DNA from: Mesorhizobium sp.
GTDB taxonomy: Bacteria > Pseudomonadota > Alphaproteobacteria > Rhizobiales > Rhizobiaceae
Length of the DNA stretch: 64,000 nt
Assembly: GCA_004020315.1 (NCBI GenBank)
Contig: SAQG01000024.1
Span: 26,530-90,529 of the forward strand
Direction of reading: 5' to 3'
The notes below the pieces were generated by a model, which did not search any database, was not told the DNA's origin, and worked only from the letters and a program-made list of their open reading frames with translations. Shown here piece after piece: positions 25,349 through 34,209 of this stretch. How positions within the stretch are numbered: position 1 is the stretch's first letter; each line of letters starts with the position of its first letter. The translations under genes and the position numbers were made by a program.

Positions 25349-25505
25349 GGGCGGGAATCCTGTGGACGGGAGGGATGTAGGAACCGGCCGCCACGGCCGC
25401 AAATTCAAAAAATTGAACAGACGCCGCGCGTCTGGGCAGACGCAAAGGGCACCCTGGCATTGTGAATGCTAGGATACTTTCCCGGAACTTATTCCGGTTC
25501 TCGGA

Positions 25506-26669
25506 TCATGCGCCCGCCGCCTTCTCGGTCTCTGAAATCTCTTCGTCATCAACCGCCGTATGCTGCGCCGCCAGGAAATTGCCGACATGGCTGAGCCCGT
25601 CAAAGTGGTCACAGAACACCTTGATGACGACCAGCAGCGGCACCGCCATCAGTGCGCCGACAAAACCCCACAGCCAGGACCAGAAGGCAATGGCGATGAG
25701 GATTGCCACTGCATTGATCTCGAGGCGGCGGCCAACCACCGTCGGCGTCACGAACTGGCCTTCGATGATGTCGCACAAAATGACGAAGGCTGGCGCCAGC
25801 AGCGCATAGGAGATCGTCTCGAAGCTGATCAGCGCGATCACGGTAACCAGCGTGATCGTAATCAGCGCACCGATATAGGGCAGGAAATTGAGCAGAGCTG
25901 CTGCCGCGCCCCAGACCTGCGGGTTGGGCACGCCGAGTGCCCAGAGGCCGAGTCCGATGACCACGCCCAGGCAGGTGTTGATGACGGCGACGGTAAGCAG
26001 GTAGTGCGAGATTTCACGTTCGACGTCATAAACGACGCGCAGCGCCCGCTTCTTTTCGCTGAGATTGGGGAAGGACTGGACAATCTTCTCATAAAACATC
26101 GTGCCGGAGGCGAGCAGGAACAGCGACAGGACGAAGACGATGGTGATGCTGGTGCCCGCCGACAGCAAATTGCTGGCGGCTTGCGAAAGAAGGCCGGATT
26201 GCGCCATGGTTACCCTCTGGACGCCCGGCTCCTGCGATGTCTGCGTCAGTCCTTCTATCCGCTGCGAAATCTCCATGATTCTTTCGAAAGGACGCCGCAG
26301 TTGCGCGAGACGTTCGGTCAGCTGCTGGCCAATCGCCGAAGTGTTGTTGATGAGGTCGATGACCGGGCCGCTGAGCAGATAGCCTGCGACGGCGACGACG
26401 CAGAACGACAGCAGCACCAGCAATGTCGCCGATATCACGTCGGGCATGCCCTGTTTGCGCAGGAAGCGGACGATCGGCGTCAGCGTCAGCGCCAGAAGGA
26501 AAGCCAGAATGACCGGCATGAAGAAGGCGCGCGCGAAGGAGAGCGCGTAGATCGCCATAAGGATGAAGATGCCGATGAGCAGCGAACGCATCACATGCGT
26601 GTCCGCACGCGCCTCCACGCGCGGATCCGAGCTCTCGGCAACGCCCGAAGCGGCAGGGTCGGCTTTCAT
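25506..26669 (-). CDS. AI-2E (PerM/TqsA) family transporter
   Basis: A 387-residue membrane protein of the AI-2E transporter family. It has two N-terminal spans, a long amphipathic region (about 80-160), then a block of spans with the family pattern VPNPQVWGAAAALLNFLPYIGAL and ending PLLVVIKVFCDHFDGL. Family members move autoinducer-2, ions or unknown metabolites. I chose the ATG at 26669, with GAGG at suitable distance; a GTG 18 bases upstream lacks this. It sits between two luciferase-like oxidoreductase genes, all on the minus strand but with gaps above 100 bases, so a single operon is not evident. Confidence 0.88.
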   Translation of the reverse strand: MKADPAASGVAESSDPRVEARADTHVMRSLLIGIFILMAIYALSFARAFFMPVILAFLLALTLTPIVRFLRKQGMPDVISATLLVLLSFCVVAVAGYLLSGPVIDLINNTSAIGQQLTERLAQLRRPFERIMEISQRIEGLTQTSQEPGVQRVTMAQSGLLSQAASNLLSAGTSITIVFVLSLFLLASGTMFYEKIVQSFPNLSEKKRALRVVYDVEREISHYLLTVAVINTCLGVVIGLGLWALGVPNPQVWGAAAALLNFLPYIGALITITLVTVIALISFETISYALLAPAFVILCDIIEGQFVTPTVVGRRLEINAVAILIAIAFWSWLWGFVGALMAVPLLVVIKVFCDHFDGLSHVGNFLAAQHTAVDDEEISETEKAAGA

Positions 26670-26791
26670 TCTGGCCCTCGGCGGCACACCGCGATTGGCG
26701 TAGACCGTGGGCGGAAACGCCTTTGCGGCTTCAAAGTTCCGTTAGCCGGCGTTGACGACGACCTTAGCCCTACTACGATCTGGCCGAGGAA

Positions 26792-27856
26792 TCAGGCGGC
26801 CGGCACGGCCACGGCAGGGATGGCCTTCGCCGTTTCCTTGCGCACGATCGGCGCCACCTTGGTGCCGTAGAGTTCGATCGCCTTCATGATCTTGGCGTGC
26901 GCCATGGTGCCGATCGCCATTTGCAGCAGGAAGCGGTCGTTGCCGAATATCCTGTGCTGGGCAACGATCTTTTCGGCCACCTGTTCGGGATTGCCGACGA
27001 ACAGCGCGCCGTTCGGGCCGCGCGACTGGTCGAAATGCGCTCGTGACGTCGGACCCCAGCCGCGCTCGCGACCGATGCGGTTCATCACCTCGGCCTGCGG
27101 GCCATAAAAATCGTCGGCCGCCTGGTCGGTGGTCTCGGCGATGAAGCCGTGCACGTTGAGGCTGGTGGCGAGATCAGCCGGATCGTTGCCCGCCCGTTTG
27201 GCCGCCTCCCTGTAGATTTCGAACAGCGGTGCGAACCGCGCCGGCTCGCCGCCGATGATGGCCAGCGCCAGCGGCAGGCCGAGCGCACCGGCCCGCGCGG
27301 CGGATTGCGGCGTGCCACCGATCGCGATCCAGATCGGCAATCTGTCCTGGAACGGGCGGGGATAGACGCCGCGATCGTTGATCGGAGCGCGCAGCCTGCC
27401 CGACCAGGTCGCCTTGACATGATCGCGGATGGCAAGCAGCAGGTCGAGCTTTTCGGCAAAGAGCTCGTCATAGTCTTCGAGATTGTAGCCGAACAGAGGA
27501 AAGGATTCGATGAACGAACCGCGCCCAGCCATGATCTCAGCCCGGCCGCTGGATAGAAGGTCGAGTGTCGCAAACTGCTGGAAGACGCGAACCGGATCGT
27601 CGGAGGATAGCACGGTGACCGCGCTGGTCAGCTTTATGCGCCTGGTGCGTTCGGCCGCCGCGGCCAGGGCTACGACCGGCGCTGAAGCGGCATAATCGGG
27701 ACGGTGATGCTCGCCCAGCCCAAACACGTCGAGGCCGACCTGGTCGGCCAGCTCGATCTCCTCGATCAGATTGCGCAGCCGCTCATGCGCACCGATGGCA
27801 CCGGGACCCGGTTCCGGGCTGACGTCGGCGAAGGTATAGAGACCGAGTTCCATCAT
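26792..27856 (-). CDS. LLM class flavin-dependent oxidoreductase
   Basis: A 354-residue luciferase-like flavin-dependent oxidoreductase. It starts MELGLYTFADVSPEPG after a first Met, a pattern typical of one LLM subfamily, and has LADQVGLDVFGLGEHHRPDYAASAP and then SAVTVLSSDDPVRVFQQFATLD. AGGA lies six bases before the ATG at 27856. It is monocistronic by spacing. The fold and FMN use are clear; the substrate is not. Bases 27857-28082 upstream hold no gene that I can see. Confidence 0.88.
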   Translation of the reverse strand: MMELGLYTFADVSPEPGPGAIGAHERLRNLIEEIELADQVGLDVFGLGEHHRPDYAASAPVVALAAAAERTRRIKLTSAVTVLSSDDPVRVFQQFATLDLLSSGRAEIMAGRGSFIESFPLFGYNLEDYDELFAEKLDLLLAIRDHVKATWSGRLRAPINDRGVYPRPFQDRLPIWIAIGGTPQSAARAGALGLPLALAIIGGEPARFAPLFEIYREAAKRAGNDPADLATSLNVHGFIAETTDQAADDFYGPQAEVMNRIGRERGWGPTSRAHFDQSRGPNGALFVGNPEQVAEKIVAQHRIFGNDRFLLQMAIGTMAHAKIMKAIELYGTKVAPIVRKETAKAIPAVAVPAA

Positions 27857-28082
27857 GTGTCATCCTGGTGTTGGTTTTCGCGCTACAGGTAGCGACCAGT
27901 CAGCTGCGCCGCCAGAGGGCCGGATGGTGAACAGTGCATGTCCGTTTCAGCCGAATTCAGCCGAAAAGGCGTCTCCCGACTGCAACAGCTCAGAATTTCA
28001 TGGCTGGCATACCGTTTTGGCGCTTGAACTCTGGGTTTTCACGCGTATGTAAGCCTCGCAAATTGACTCCAGGGAAGTGGAC

Positions 28083-28511
28083 TTGGCTATCTATAGGGAA
28101 AAAGACGTTTTCGAGCGGCGCAATGCCGCAAACGAGGCAAAGAAGGCGCTTCTCGAGCGCTTCAAGGCAAAGCCGGCAGCAGACGATCCAGCGGTGCTGG
28201 CACGACAGGCCGAACGCAAAGCAATCCTCGAAGCTCGTGCGATACGCGAGGCCGAAAAGGCCAGGCTGAAGCAGGAAAAGCTGGCGCGCGAAGCGGCCGA
28301 AAAGGCCGAGCGCGAAGCTGCTGCAGAAGCAGCGCGTATTGCTGCGGAAGAAGCGGCGCAGGCGGAAGCGAAGATCCGGGAAGCCGAAGAGAACGAGCGC
28401 ATCGCTCGTTTGCTTGCCGACGAGGCCGAGCGCAAGGCCAAGCGCGACGCGCGCTATGCGGCGCGCAAGCAGCGCACCGGCAGGACGCCTCCGGGCTTTT
28501 CCGCCCGCTAG
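28083..28511 (+). CDS. DUF6481 family coiled-coil protein
   Basis: A 142-residue, highly charged protein built almost wholly of Ala, Glu, Lys and Arg. One long helix or coiled coil spans about residues 15-125, after an N-terminal AIYREKDVFERRNAANEAKK that I recognise from the DUF6481 family of rhizobia. There is no signal peptide or membrane segment. I prefer the TTG at 28083 because AGGG lies eight bases upstream; a GTG at 28077 is in frame but too close to that site. Downstream is an interspersed repeat. Function unknown; a nucleic-acid-associated or structural role is possible from composition only. Confidence 0.7.
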   Translation: MAIYREKDVFERRNAANEAKKALLERFKAKPAADDPAVLARQAERKAILEARAIREAEKARLKQEKLAREAAEKAEREAAAEAARIAAEEAAQAEAKIREAEENERIARLLADEAERKAKRDARYAARKQRTGRTPPGFSAR

Positions 28512-28596
28512 CGCTCCTACAGCGCGATTCACCAATCAAATCAGGGCCGCCTTGCAGCGGCCCTGAAGGCGTTTGTGCTGCGGCCTTGCTGCAGCT

Positions 28597-28699
28597 AAAG
28601 CGCGTCGCATTTGAACGGATTCATGCGACGCGCTTTAAGTTCTTGTTTTTATGCATGTCGTTATCGCAAAACCGCTGCGCACTTTTGCGCGACATGCAT
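28597..28699. repeat. Rhizobial double-palindrome repeat
   Basis: Two palindromes in tandem. AAAGCGCGTCGCAT pairs with ATGCGACGCGCTTT (28597-28636), and TGCATGTCG pairs with CGACATGCA (28652-28698) around a core containing ATCGCAAAACCGCTGCGCAC. A diverged copy in opposite orientation lies at 39797-39928. The element ends at the stop codon of sugE, so its hairpins may also end or stabilise that transcript. Confidence 0.85.
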
Positions 28700-29013
28700 T
28701 AGGCCGCGAGTTTCAATCCCATGATGCCGCAGACGATGAGTGTGATGCAGGCCAGCCTGATCGCGGTCGCAGGTTCGCCGAGTAGCCAGATGCCAAGCAG
28801 CGCCGTGCCGACGGTGCCGATGCCGGTCCACACCGCGTAGGCCGTGCCGACCGGCAGCGTCTTCAGCGCCAGTCCGAGCAAGGCGAGACTGACGACCATC
28901 GAGACAACCGTGAGGACCGTCGGCACCGGCTTCGAAAAGCCATCAGTGTATTTGAGGCCGATCGCCCAGCCGATCTCGAACAGGCCAGCGAAGAAGAGAA
29001 GAATCCACGACAT
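28699..29013 (-). CDS. sugE: Guanidinium exporter, SMR family
   Basis: A 104-residue, four-span protein of the small multidrug resistance family, SugE/Gdx branch, which exports guanidinium in exchange for protons. The start MSWILLFFAGLFEIGWAIGL has the essential Glu13 with the Trp that marks the Gdx group, and GTAYAVWTGIGTVG and LLGEPAT follow as usual. The ATG at 29013 has GGAG eight bases upstream; an upstream in-frame extension would run through the leader. The leader carries two hairpins with ACGA loops, the guanidine-II riboswitch pattern. Together the gene and leader indicate guanidine detoxification. Its stop abuts an interspersed repeat. Confidence 0.92.
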   Translation of the reverse strand: MSWILLFFAGLFEIGWAIGLKYTDGFSKPVPTVLTVVSMVVSLALLGLALKTLPVGTAYAVWTGIGTVGTALLGIWLLGEPATAIRLACITLIVCGIMGLKLAA

Positions 29014-29029
29014 CGGAACGCTCCATTGG

Positions 29030-29080
29030 ATTGCGGGTCGTCCCGGTCTTTTCGGAAAGCGCGAAGTCGTCTTCGCTGCA
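29030..29080 (-). promoter_or_regulatory. Guanidine-II (mini-ykkC) riboswitch
   Basis: Read on the minus strand, the sugE leader has GCGAAG-ACGA-CTTCGC (29076-29061) and then CGGG-ACGA-CCCG (29045-29034). These are two stable hairpins with identical ACGA (ACGR) tetraloops about 15 bases apart, and the second ends about 20 bases before the start codon. This is the defining architecture of the mini-ykkC class, which binds guanidinium and turns on expression of exporters such as SugE. The downstream hairpin is close enough to the GGAG site to affect translation. Confidence 0.85.
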
Positions 29081-29118
29081 TTGACATAGAAATTTCGGGT
29101 ACCCAATCAACAGCAGCG

Positions 29119-29174
29119 CCGACGGCATTTCAGGACCAATCGCTGAATATCGATTGGTCCTGAAATGCCGTCGG
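29119..29174. repeat. Perfect 24-bp inverted repeat
   Basis: Arms 29119-29142 and 29151-29174 are exact inverse complements (inner part GGACCAATCG / CGATTGGTCC) with an 8-base loop. No T-run follows on either side. It lies between the small gene at 29203-29328 and the sugE leader, where it could stop read-through into the riboswitch or be a small mobile palindrome. Confidence 0.85.
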
Positions 29175-29202
29175 TCATGACCTTGCGCCGAAACGCCGAG
29201 GC

Positions 29203-29328
29203 TTACCTGTCCTTGAGTTTGATCGCCTTGACGGGCGGCGCTTTCAGGGTCGGGGCAGCGGCGGGTTTCTTCGCGTCTTTCTTCGGTTTGCGGGCTTCCT
29301 TGCCCGCCTTCATCGCACCTTTAGCCAT
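29203..29328 (-). CDS. Small Lys/Ala-rich protein
   Basis: A 41-codon gene encoding a basic peptide that begins MAKGAMKAGKEARKPKKD and ends KAIKLKDR, with Pro/Ala-rich middle. A strong GGAGG site lies nine bases before the ATG at 29328, and codon use matches neighbouring genes. I recall similar short proteins in rhizobial genomes, without known function. Its composition (about one third Lys/Arg) suggests nucleic-acid contact. It is followed by the 24-bp inverted repeat and then the sugE leader on the same strand. Confidence 0.65.
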   Translation of the reverse strand: MAKGAMKAGKEARKPKKDAKKPAAAPTLKAPPVKAIKLKDR

Positions 29329-29539
29329 GATTCGTTTCCTCCGATTGTGGCAAGCGAAATGAACCAAGAGAAACGCCCGACCGCAAGAGGCATAATCTGG
29401 CGCCGGCGCCAGCCAGCGGCTGACAACCGGTTTCTAATTCGCTCGTAAACCGCATCGGTCCGTGCGATGATCTTTTTGCACTGCAGCAGCAGCCCGTGCC
29501 TTCGCCGGGTGATGGTCCGGCAGGCCGGTCAGGACGGCA

Positions 29540-30349
29540 ATGAGAATCCATATCGGCTGCGAGATGAGCTTCGATTTTCCGCAGGAAACCCCGCTGATCG
29601 CGATGCTCAACGTCCACTATTCCCGCGCATCCGATCTCGAGCGGCCGGATTTTCTGACCTCGAACCCACCGGTGCCGATCGAAAGCTACCGCGACAGTTT
29701 CGGCAATTGGTGCAACCGTCTCGTGGCCCCGCCGGGTCGCTTCACCTTCGGCACGGACGCGGTGATCCGCGATCCCGGCACTTTCGAGATGAGCGATCTG
29801 ATGGCGTGGCAGCACGAGGTGCGCGACCTGCCGTCCGACACGCTGCTGTTCCTGCTGCCAAGCCGCTATTGCGAGAGCGACGTGCTGGCGAGCGAGGCGT
29901 GGCGGCTGTTCGGCCACACACCGCTCGGCATTCCACGCGTGCAGGCGGTCTGCGATTTCGTCCACAACCACATCATCTTCAATTACGGCAATGCGCGGCC
30001 GACGCGCACCGCGGCCGAGGCCTATCGTGAGCAAAGCGGCGTCTGCCGCGACTTCGCCCATCTCGCCGTCGCCTTCTGCCGTGCCTTGAACATCCCGACG
30101 CGCTACTGCACCGGCTACATCAGCGACATCGGCCTGCCGAAACCGTGGTCGGAGATGGACTTCGCCGCCTGGATGGAGGTCTATCTCGGCGGCCGCTGGC
30201 ATGCCTTCGATCCGCGCAACAATGCACCACGCATCGGTCGCATCCTGATCGCCTCCGGCCGCGACGCAGCCGATGTGCCGCTGACCCATATTTTCGGGCC
30301 GGGCACGCTGGCCGGCTTCAAGGTCTGGACGGAAGAGATCGTCGACTAG
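29540..30349 (+). CDS. Transglutaminase-like family protein
   Basis: A 269-residue protein with an N-terminal beta-rich domain and a transglutaminase-like cysteine-protease core. The catalytic triad is visible: Cys169 in QSGVCRDFAHLAVAF, His221 in RWHAFDPRNN and Asp224 just after. Bacterial members are usually peptidases or amidases rather than cross-linking enzymes. No signal peptide is evident, so a cytoplasmic site is likely. The ATG at 29540 lies after GGCAATG-like sequence without a strong ribosome site; an ATG at 29564 (MSFDFPQ) is an alternative. It is monocistronic. Confidence 0.85.
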   Translation: MRIHIGCEMSFDFPQETPLIAMLNVHYSRASDLERPDFLTSNPPVPIESYRDSFGNWCNRLVAPPGRFTFGTDAVIRDPGTFEMSDLMAWQHEVRDLPSDTLLFLLPSRYCESDVLASEAWRLFGHTPLGIPRVQAVCDFVHNHIIFNYGNARPTRTAAEAYREQSGVCRDFAHLAVAFCRALNIPTRYCTGYISDIGLPKPWSEMDFAAWMEVYLGGRWHAFDPRNNAPRIGRILIASGRDAADVPLTHIFGPGTLAGFKVWTEEIVD

Positions 30350-30553
30350 GCCGTGTGGACAGTGACCGCACCCACAAGACAATAGTGACAACGGCGCGGT
30401 AATTGCGGGCGGTTTTCTCGAGCGGGTTGCGACCTGAGGCGGCCTACTGAGATTAGCTTGCAATGTAGTGGCGCTTGCCAATGTGCTCTGTAAATCCACA
30501 CGGCATGGAGATCACTTCGTTGAAGTCTCAAATGCGGTCAGACGGTCAAGAAC

Positions 30554-32140
30554 CTAAAAAGCGGCCGGCTTGCTGCGGATGGTTAAGGCCAGGAGCGCCT
30601 CCGAAAGTCGTTTCTTCGCCCGCTCGACCCCGTTCTCGTCGATTGCCTCAACATCGAGGAACAAGTCGAGGCCAGTCGCGTGCTCGCTGATGACCTGAGG
30701 GCGCTGGGCCAGTTCACCCAGGAGGCCCTCGACTTCGTAGGGGACAACCTCCCGGCTGATCCCCTTCATGGCAATCGGTGCTAACGGACGCGCCCGGACA
30801 AGGTCGCGGACGAGCGCGTAGGTCTCATAGCTGAGGCAGATGCCGCCGGGCTCGGCAATCGACTGCAGACGGGCCGCCAGGTTCGCTTCGGCTCCGATGA
30901 TCGTGTAGTCCATCCGATCATCGGAACCGAAGTTCCCAACATTGCAATAGCCCGTGTTGATGCCCATGCGAGCTTGGAAGGGCCGTTCAACTCCGCGGTC
31001 ACGCCAGACCCTGTTCAACTGCTCCAGCCGACGCTGCATGTCGACAGCCATGCGCAAGCAGGCTCTCGCATCTTCCTCGACGCCTTGCGTCTCGGGGTCT
31101 CCGAAGAACACAAGAAGCGCGTCGCCGATGAACTTGTCGACGGTGGCGCCGTGTTTGAGCGCGATCGTCGACATCTCGGTGAAGTACTCGTTGAGGAGAA
31201 CCGTCAGGTCCTCGGGCTGGAGCCGTTCCACGATCGCGGTGAAATCCTTGACGTCGGAGAAAAAGATCGTGAGCTTCTTGCGCTCGGTCGCGATGGTGAC
31301 GTCCTTCTGGCCGCTGAAGATGCTTTTGTAAATTTGAGGCGAGAGGTATTTGGCGATCTTCAATGAAATCGCGGCCAGGAAGTCGTTTGCCTCGGAAAGC
31401 TCCTTATTGATGCCCTGAACCAACGCGGACTGCCGACGCTGCAGGAGAATGAACGCCAGGCCCGCCGCCGCCGCGAAGCCGAAATATAGGAGCAGATATT
31501 TGAAAGCGAGGACGTTCGCAGCGATGGGCTGATTGACTGATATCTCCTGGATCCCTCGGACATCCCCTACCTTCCAGTCCGTCTTGGGGCTGTCCGGGTG
31601 TGAGTTATGGCAGGTCACGCAGACTTGTCCCATTACAACCGGGGCCGCGGCGCGGACGTGCCGGTCAAACAGCGAACCCGAGACTTCGATGATCGGCTCC
31701 CTCGGATTGGCGCGCAAAGCAGAGATTGCATTCCGCTCGAATAGATCGAGCTGGTGGGGGTCGCGACCTTTGAAAGGTAGGTCCGAGACGAACCGATATT
31801 TGACGGACCCGTCGTGAGCGCTGATGCGCTTGCCGAGTTCGATCGAGAGGGTTGCTGGAATAGGGATCGCGCCTGGCACGTCCCGGTAGTTGTGCGTCGC
31901 GGTCACGGCGGCGTCTGCTTGCAGCACGCGTCCTACGACTTCGCTGCCGTAGAATCCACGCATTTCGTCGATGATCCGGCTGATTTCGCTGGCTTGCGTG
32001 CGCAGCATCCGTTCCGATAGGTCTCGGAGATCGAGCCAGGCTGCGACGGGCAGACCTATAAGGCCGATTACGACTGCCGCCACCAGGAGCGGTCCCATGG
32101 TGCGCTGCTGACGCGCAATCTGTTCACCCAGTCCGGCCAT
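30554..32140 (-). CDS. Adenylate/guanylate cyclase with c-type haem sensor domain
   Basis: A 528-residue membrane protein. A span at about 14-36, then a periplasmic DUF3365-type domain carrying CVTCH (174-178), the CxxCH motif for covalent haem. A second span lies at 213-233, then a helical linker. The class III cyclase domain runs from about 285 to 490, with FFSDVKDFTAIVERL (metal Asp296), KFIGDALLVFFGDP (Asp340) and GINTGYCNVGNFGSDDRMDYT. It would make cAMP or cGMP in response to a redox or gas ligand sensed in the periplasm. The sensing role is inferred from domain order. The gene is alone and its 3' end is followed by a 200-base gap without features. Confidence 0.88.
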   Translation of the reverse strand: MAGLGEQIARQQRTMGPLLVAAVVIGLIGLPVAAWLDLRDLSERMLRTQASEISRIIDEMRGFYGSEVVGRVLQADAAVTATHNYRDVPGAIPIPATLSIELGKRISAHDGSVKYRFVSDLPFKGRDPHQLDLFERNAISALRANPREPIIEVSGSLFDRHVRAAAPVVMGQVCVTCHNSHPDSPKTDWKVGDVRGIQEISVNQPIAANVLAFKYLLLYFGFAAAAGLAFILLQRRQSALVQGINKELSEANDFLAAISLKIAKYLSPQIYKSIFSGQKDVTIATERKKLTIFFSDVKDFTAIVERLQPEDLTVLLNEYFTEMSTIALKHGATVDKFIGDALLVFFGDPETQGVEEDARACLRMAVDMQRRLEQLNRVWRDRGVERPFQARMGINTGYCNVGNFGSDDRMDYTIIGAEANLAARLQSIAEPGGICLSYETYALVRDLVRARPLAPIAMKGISREVVPYEVEGLLGELAQRPQVISEHATGLDLFLDVEAIDENGVERAKKRLSEALLALTIRSKPAAF

Positions 32141-32525
32141 TGTGCAAGCGCCCGGCAGTCATTGGTATCTGAATTATAGCTCATTCCCGGCACGGTACTA
32201 GCGTCAGTCTTGGCTCGATGAAAACACGTCAGCCCTGCCACGACGGACCGACCTTGAGCGGTTGTTGTAGCAAACTCAGTTATGGCCCGGAATGCGCTCC
32301 GCGATAACCGCTCAGGGGGTCAGAAGTTCACCTCGGCGTTGTGCTGCGTGTGGCGCTTCGGCGCATAGATCGATAGGCTCACAGCGCATTGAAACGAGGC
32401 AGCACACCATGGCGGCGCATGGCGGTCCGAAAAGTGATCTACGCGGCGCTCGCCGCACCATACTATGTGTCCAAACGGGCGCACGTCGCTCAAGCATTGC
32501 CGAACGGATTTTGGGAGGAATGAAG
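32141..32525. other. Intergenic stretch without recognised feature
   Basis: Between the cyclase start and the GFA-family gene lie 385 bases. They hold no reading frame with a credible start and ribosome site, no repeat of the families found elsewhere and no clear promoter. A promoter for each divergent gene must lie here but I could not single one out. Confidence 0.4.
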
Positions 32526-32930
32526 ATGAAAATCGACGGCGGGTGCCATTGCGGCGCTATCACCTACGAGGCGGAGGTCGATCCGGAAAAGACCACTATT
32601 TGCCACTGCACCGATTGCCAGCAACTGACGGGCACGACCTTCCGCGTGACCGTGCCGGCGCCGGAGGAGCACTACCGGATCACCAAGGGCACGCCGAAGA
32701 TCTACATCAAGACCGCGTCGAGCGGCGCCAGGCGCGCGCAGGCCTTTTGCGGCGAGTGCGGTTCGCATCTCTATGCCACGTCGGTTGGCGACGGGCCGAA
32801 AGTCTACGGCATCAGGGTCGGCACGGCGCGACAGCGCGAACAACTGATCCCGAGAAAACAGATCTGGCACCGCTCGGCGCTGCACTGGCTGCCGGAGTTC
32901 GAAGGTATGACGACCGTCGAGGGGCAATAG
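32526..32930 (+). CDS. GFA family protein
   Basis: A 134-residue zinc-binding protein of the glutathione-dependent formaldehyde-activating enzyme-like (GFA) family. The cysteine pattern is complete: C7-x-C9 in GGCHCGAI, C26-x-C28-x2-C31 in ICHCTDCQQ and C75-x2-C78 in FCGECGS. I chose the second of two in-frame ATGs (32526), which is seven bases from GGAGG; the first (32520) almost touches it. Most family members are not true formaldehyde-activating enzymes and their substrates are unknown. It is convergent with rmuC, four bases apart. Confidence 0.85.
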   Translation: MKIDGGCHCGAITYEAEVDPEKTTICHCTDCQQLTGTTFRVTVPAPEEHYRITKGTPKIYIKTASSGARRAQAFCGECGSHLYATSVGDGPKVYGIRVGTARQREQLIPRKQIWHRSALHWLPEFEGMTTVEGQ

Positions 32931-32934
32931 CCTC

Positions 32935-34209
32935 TCAGTCGTCGCCTTCGACGACCCTTAGTCGCAGCTGACCGGTCTTGGAGTCGGCGACGCGCGCGCC
33001 TGCTTCGACCTTCGCGCCGGCTCCATGTGTCGTCCCGGCCGATCCGCCGTCGCCCTCCGTCGGCTGCGCGCCGAACTCCAGCGCCTCGATCTTCTGGCCG
33101 CGCTTGGTCACCTTCGACGTCGAGACGAGGATCTCGTCAATATCCTTGGCCGACTGGCCGAAATGGCTCTGCAGCTTGCGCACCCGCTCGTCGAGGCGCG
33201 AGACATCCTCCATCAGCCGGATGACTTCGCCCTGGATCAAATGCGCCTGCTCGCGCATGCGGGCGTCCTTGAGAATCGCCTGGATGACCTGGATCGACAG
33301 CATCAGCAGCGACGGCGAGACGATGACGATACGGGCGCGGTGCGCCTTGTGGACAATCCCTTCGAAATTCTCGTGGATCTCGGCAAACACCGATTCCGAC
33401 GGCACGAACATGAAGGCGGTGTCCTGCGTCTCGCCCTGGATCAGATATTTTTCGGAAATATCCCGGACATGCACCTCGATATCGCGCCGAAACGCTTGTG
33501 CGGCGACCTTCTGCAAATCGGCGCCTTCGGCGGCACGGATGGCATTCCAGGCTTCCAGCGGAAACTTGGCGTCGATGGCAAGTGCGGGCGCGCCGTTCGG
33601 CATCTTCACTAGGCAGTCGGGGCGGCTGCCATTCGACAGGGTCGCCTGGAATTCATAAGCGCCGTGTGGCAGGCCATCGGCGACGATCGCCTCCATGCGC
33701 GACTGGCCGAAGGCGCCGCGCGTCTGCTTGTTGGAGAGGATTGCCTGAAGTTGCACGACCTGGCTGGCGAGCGACTGGATGTTGCCTTGTGCGGTATCGA
33801 TGACCGCCAGCCGCTCCTGCAGTTTGGCGAGGCTCTCATGCGTCGATTTCGTCTGCTCGGTCATGGTCTGGCCGAGGCGGCCGGTCATCGCATCGAGGCG
33901 CTGGCCGATCGACTGTGTGAGTTCGGCCTGCCGCGCCCCGAACACTTCGGCGATGGCGCCCATGCGGCCCTGCATCTCGGCCTGGCTTGCCAAGATGCCC
34001 GCCATCCGCGCCTCCGCGTCGCGGGCGTGGTCGGCGGCTTCCGCAGCCGCCACCGCACGCGCCTTGGCCGAGCGCCAGAGCGCGACGACGAGCGCCACGA
34101 ACAGGCCCAGAAACAGGATCGCGCCGAATGCCAGCGCGTGGCCGAGCGTGATCGTGGTTGCGCCGAGCCGAGCGATCGGTTCGGACAGGATGGTGGTCAA
34201 GTCATTCAT
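32935..34209 (-). CDS. rmuC: DNA recombination protein RmuC
   Basis: A 424-residue protein with an N-terminal membrane span (about 24-45), a long coiled-coil region (about 48-155) and the RmuC domain. The domain shows DGLPHGAYEFQATLSNG, IDAKFPLEAW, YLIQGETQDTAFMFVPSESV and SPSLLMLSIQVIQAIL. The family is nuclease-related and limits DNA inversions and rearrangements. The start at 34209 (MNDLTT) fits the beginning of conserved sequence; a Met four codons upstream is equally possible because neither has a strong ribosome site. It is divergent from def. Confidence 0.92.
   Translation of the reverse strand: MNDLTTILSEPIARLGATTITLGHALAFGAILFLGLFVALVVALWRSAKARAVAAAEAADHARDAEARMAGILASQAEMQGRMGAIAEVFGARQAELTQSIGQRLDAMTGRLGQTMTEQTKSTHESLAKLQERLAVIDTAQGNIQSLASQVVQLQAILSNKQTRGAFGQSRMEAIVADGLPHGAYEFQATLSNGSRPDCLVKMPNGAPALAIDAKFPLEAWNAIRAAEGADLQKVAAQAFRRDIEVHVRDISEKYLIQGETQDTAFMFVPSESVFAEIHENFEGIVHKAHRARIVIVSPSLLMLSIQVIQAILKDARMREQAHLIQGEVIRLMEDVSRLDERVRKLQSHFGQSAKDIDEILVSTSKVTKRGQKIEALEFGAQPTEGDGGSAGTTHGAGAKVEAGARVADSKTGQLRLRVVEGDD

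Noticed and set aside
27857..28082. Small gene or riboswitch in the gap before the DUF6481 gene
   Set aside because: No credible start with ribosome site and no stable conserved hairpin pattern was found.
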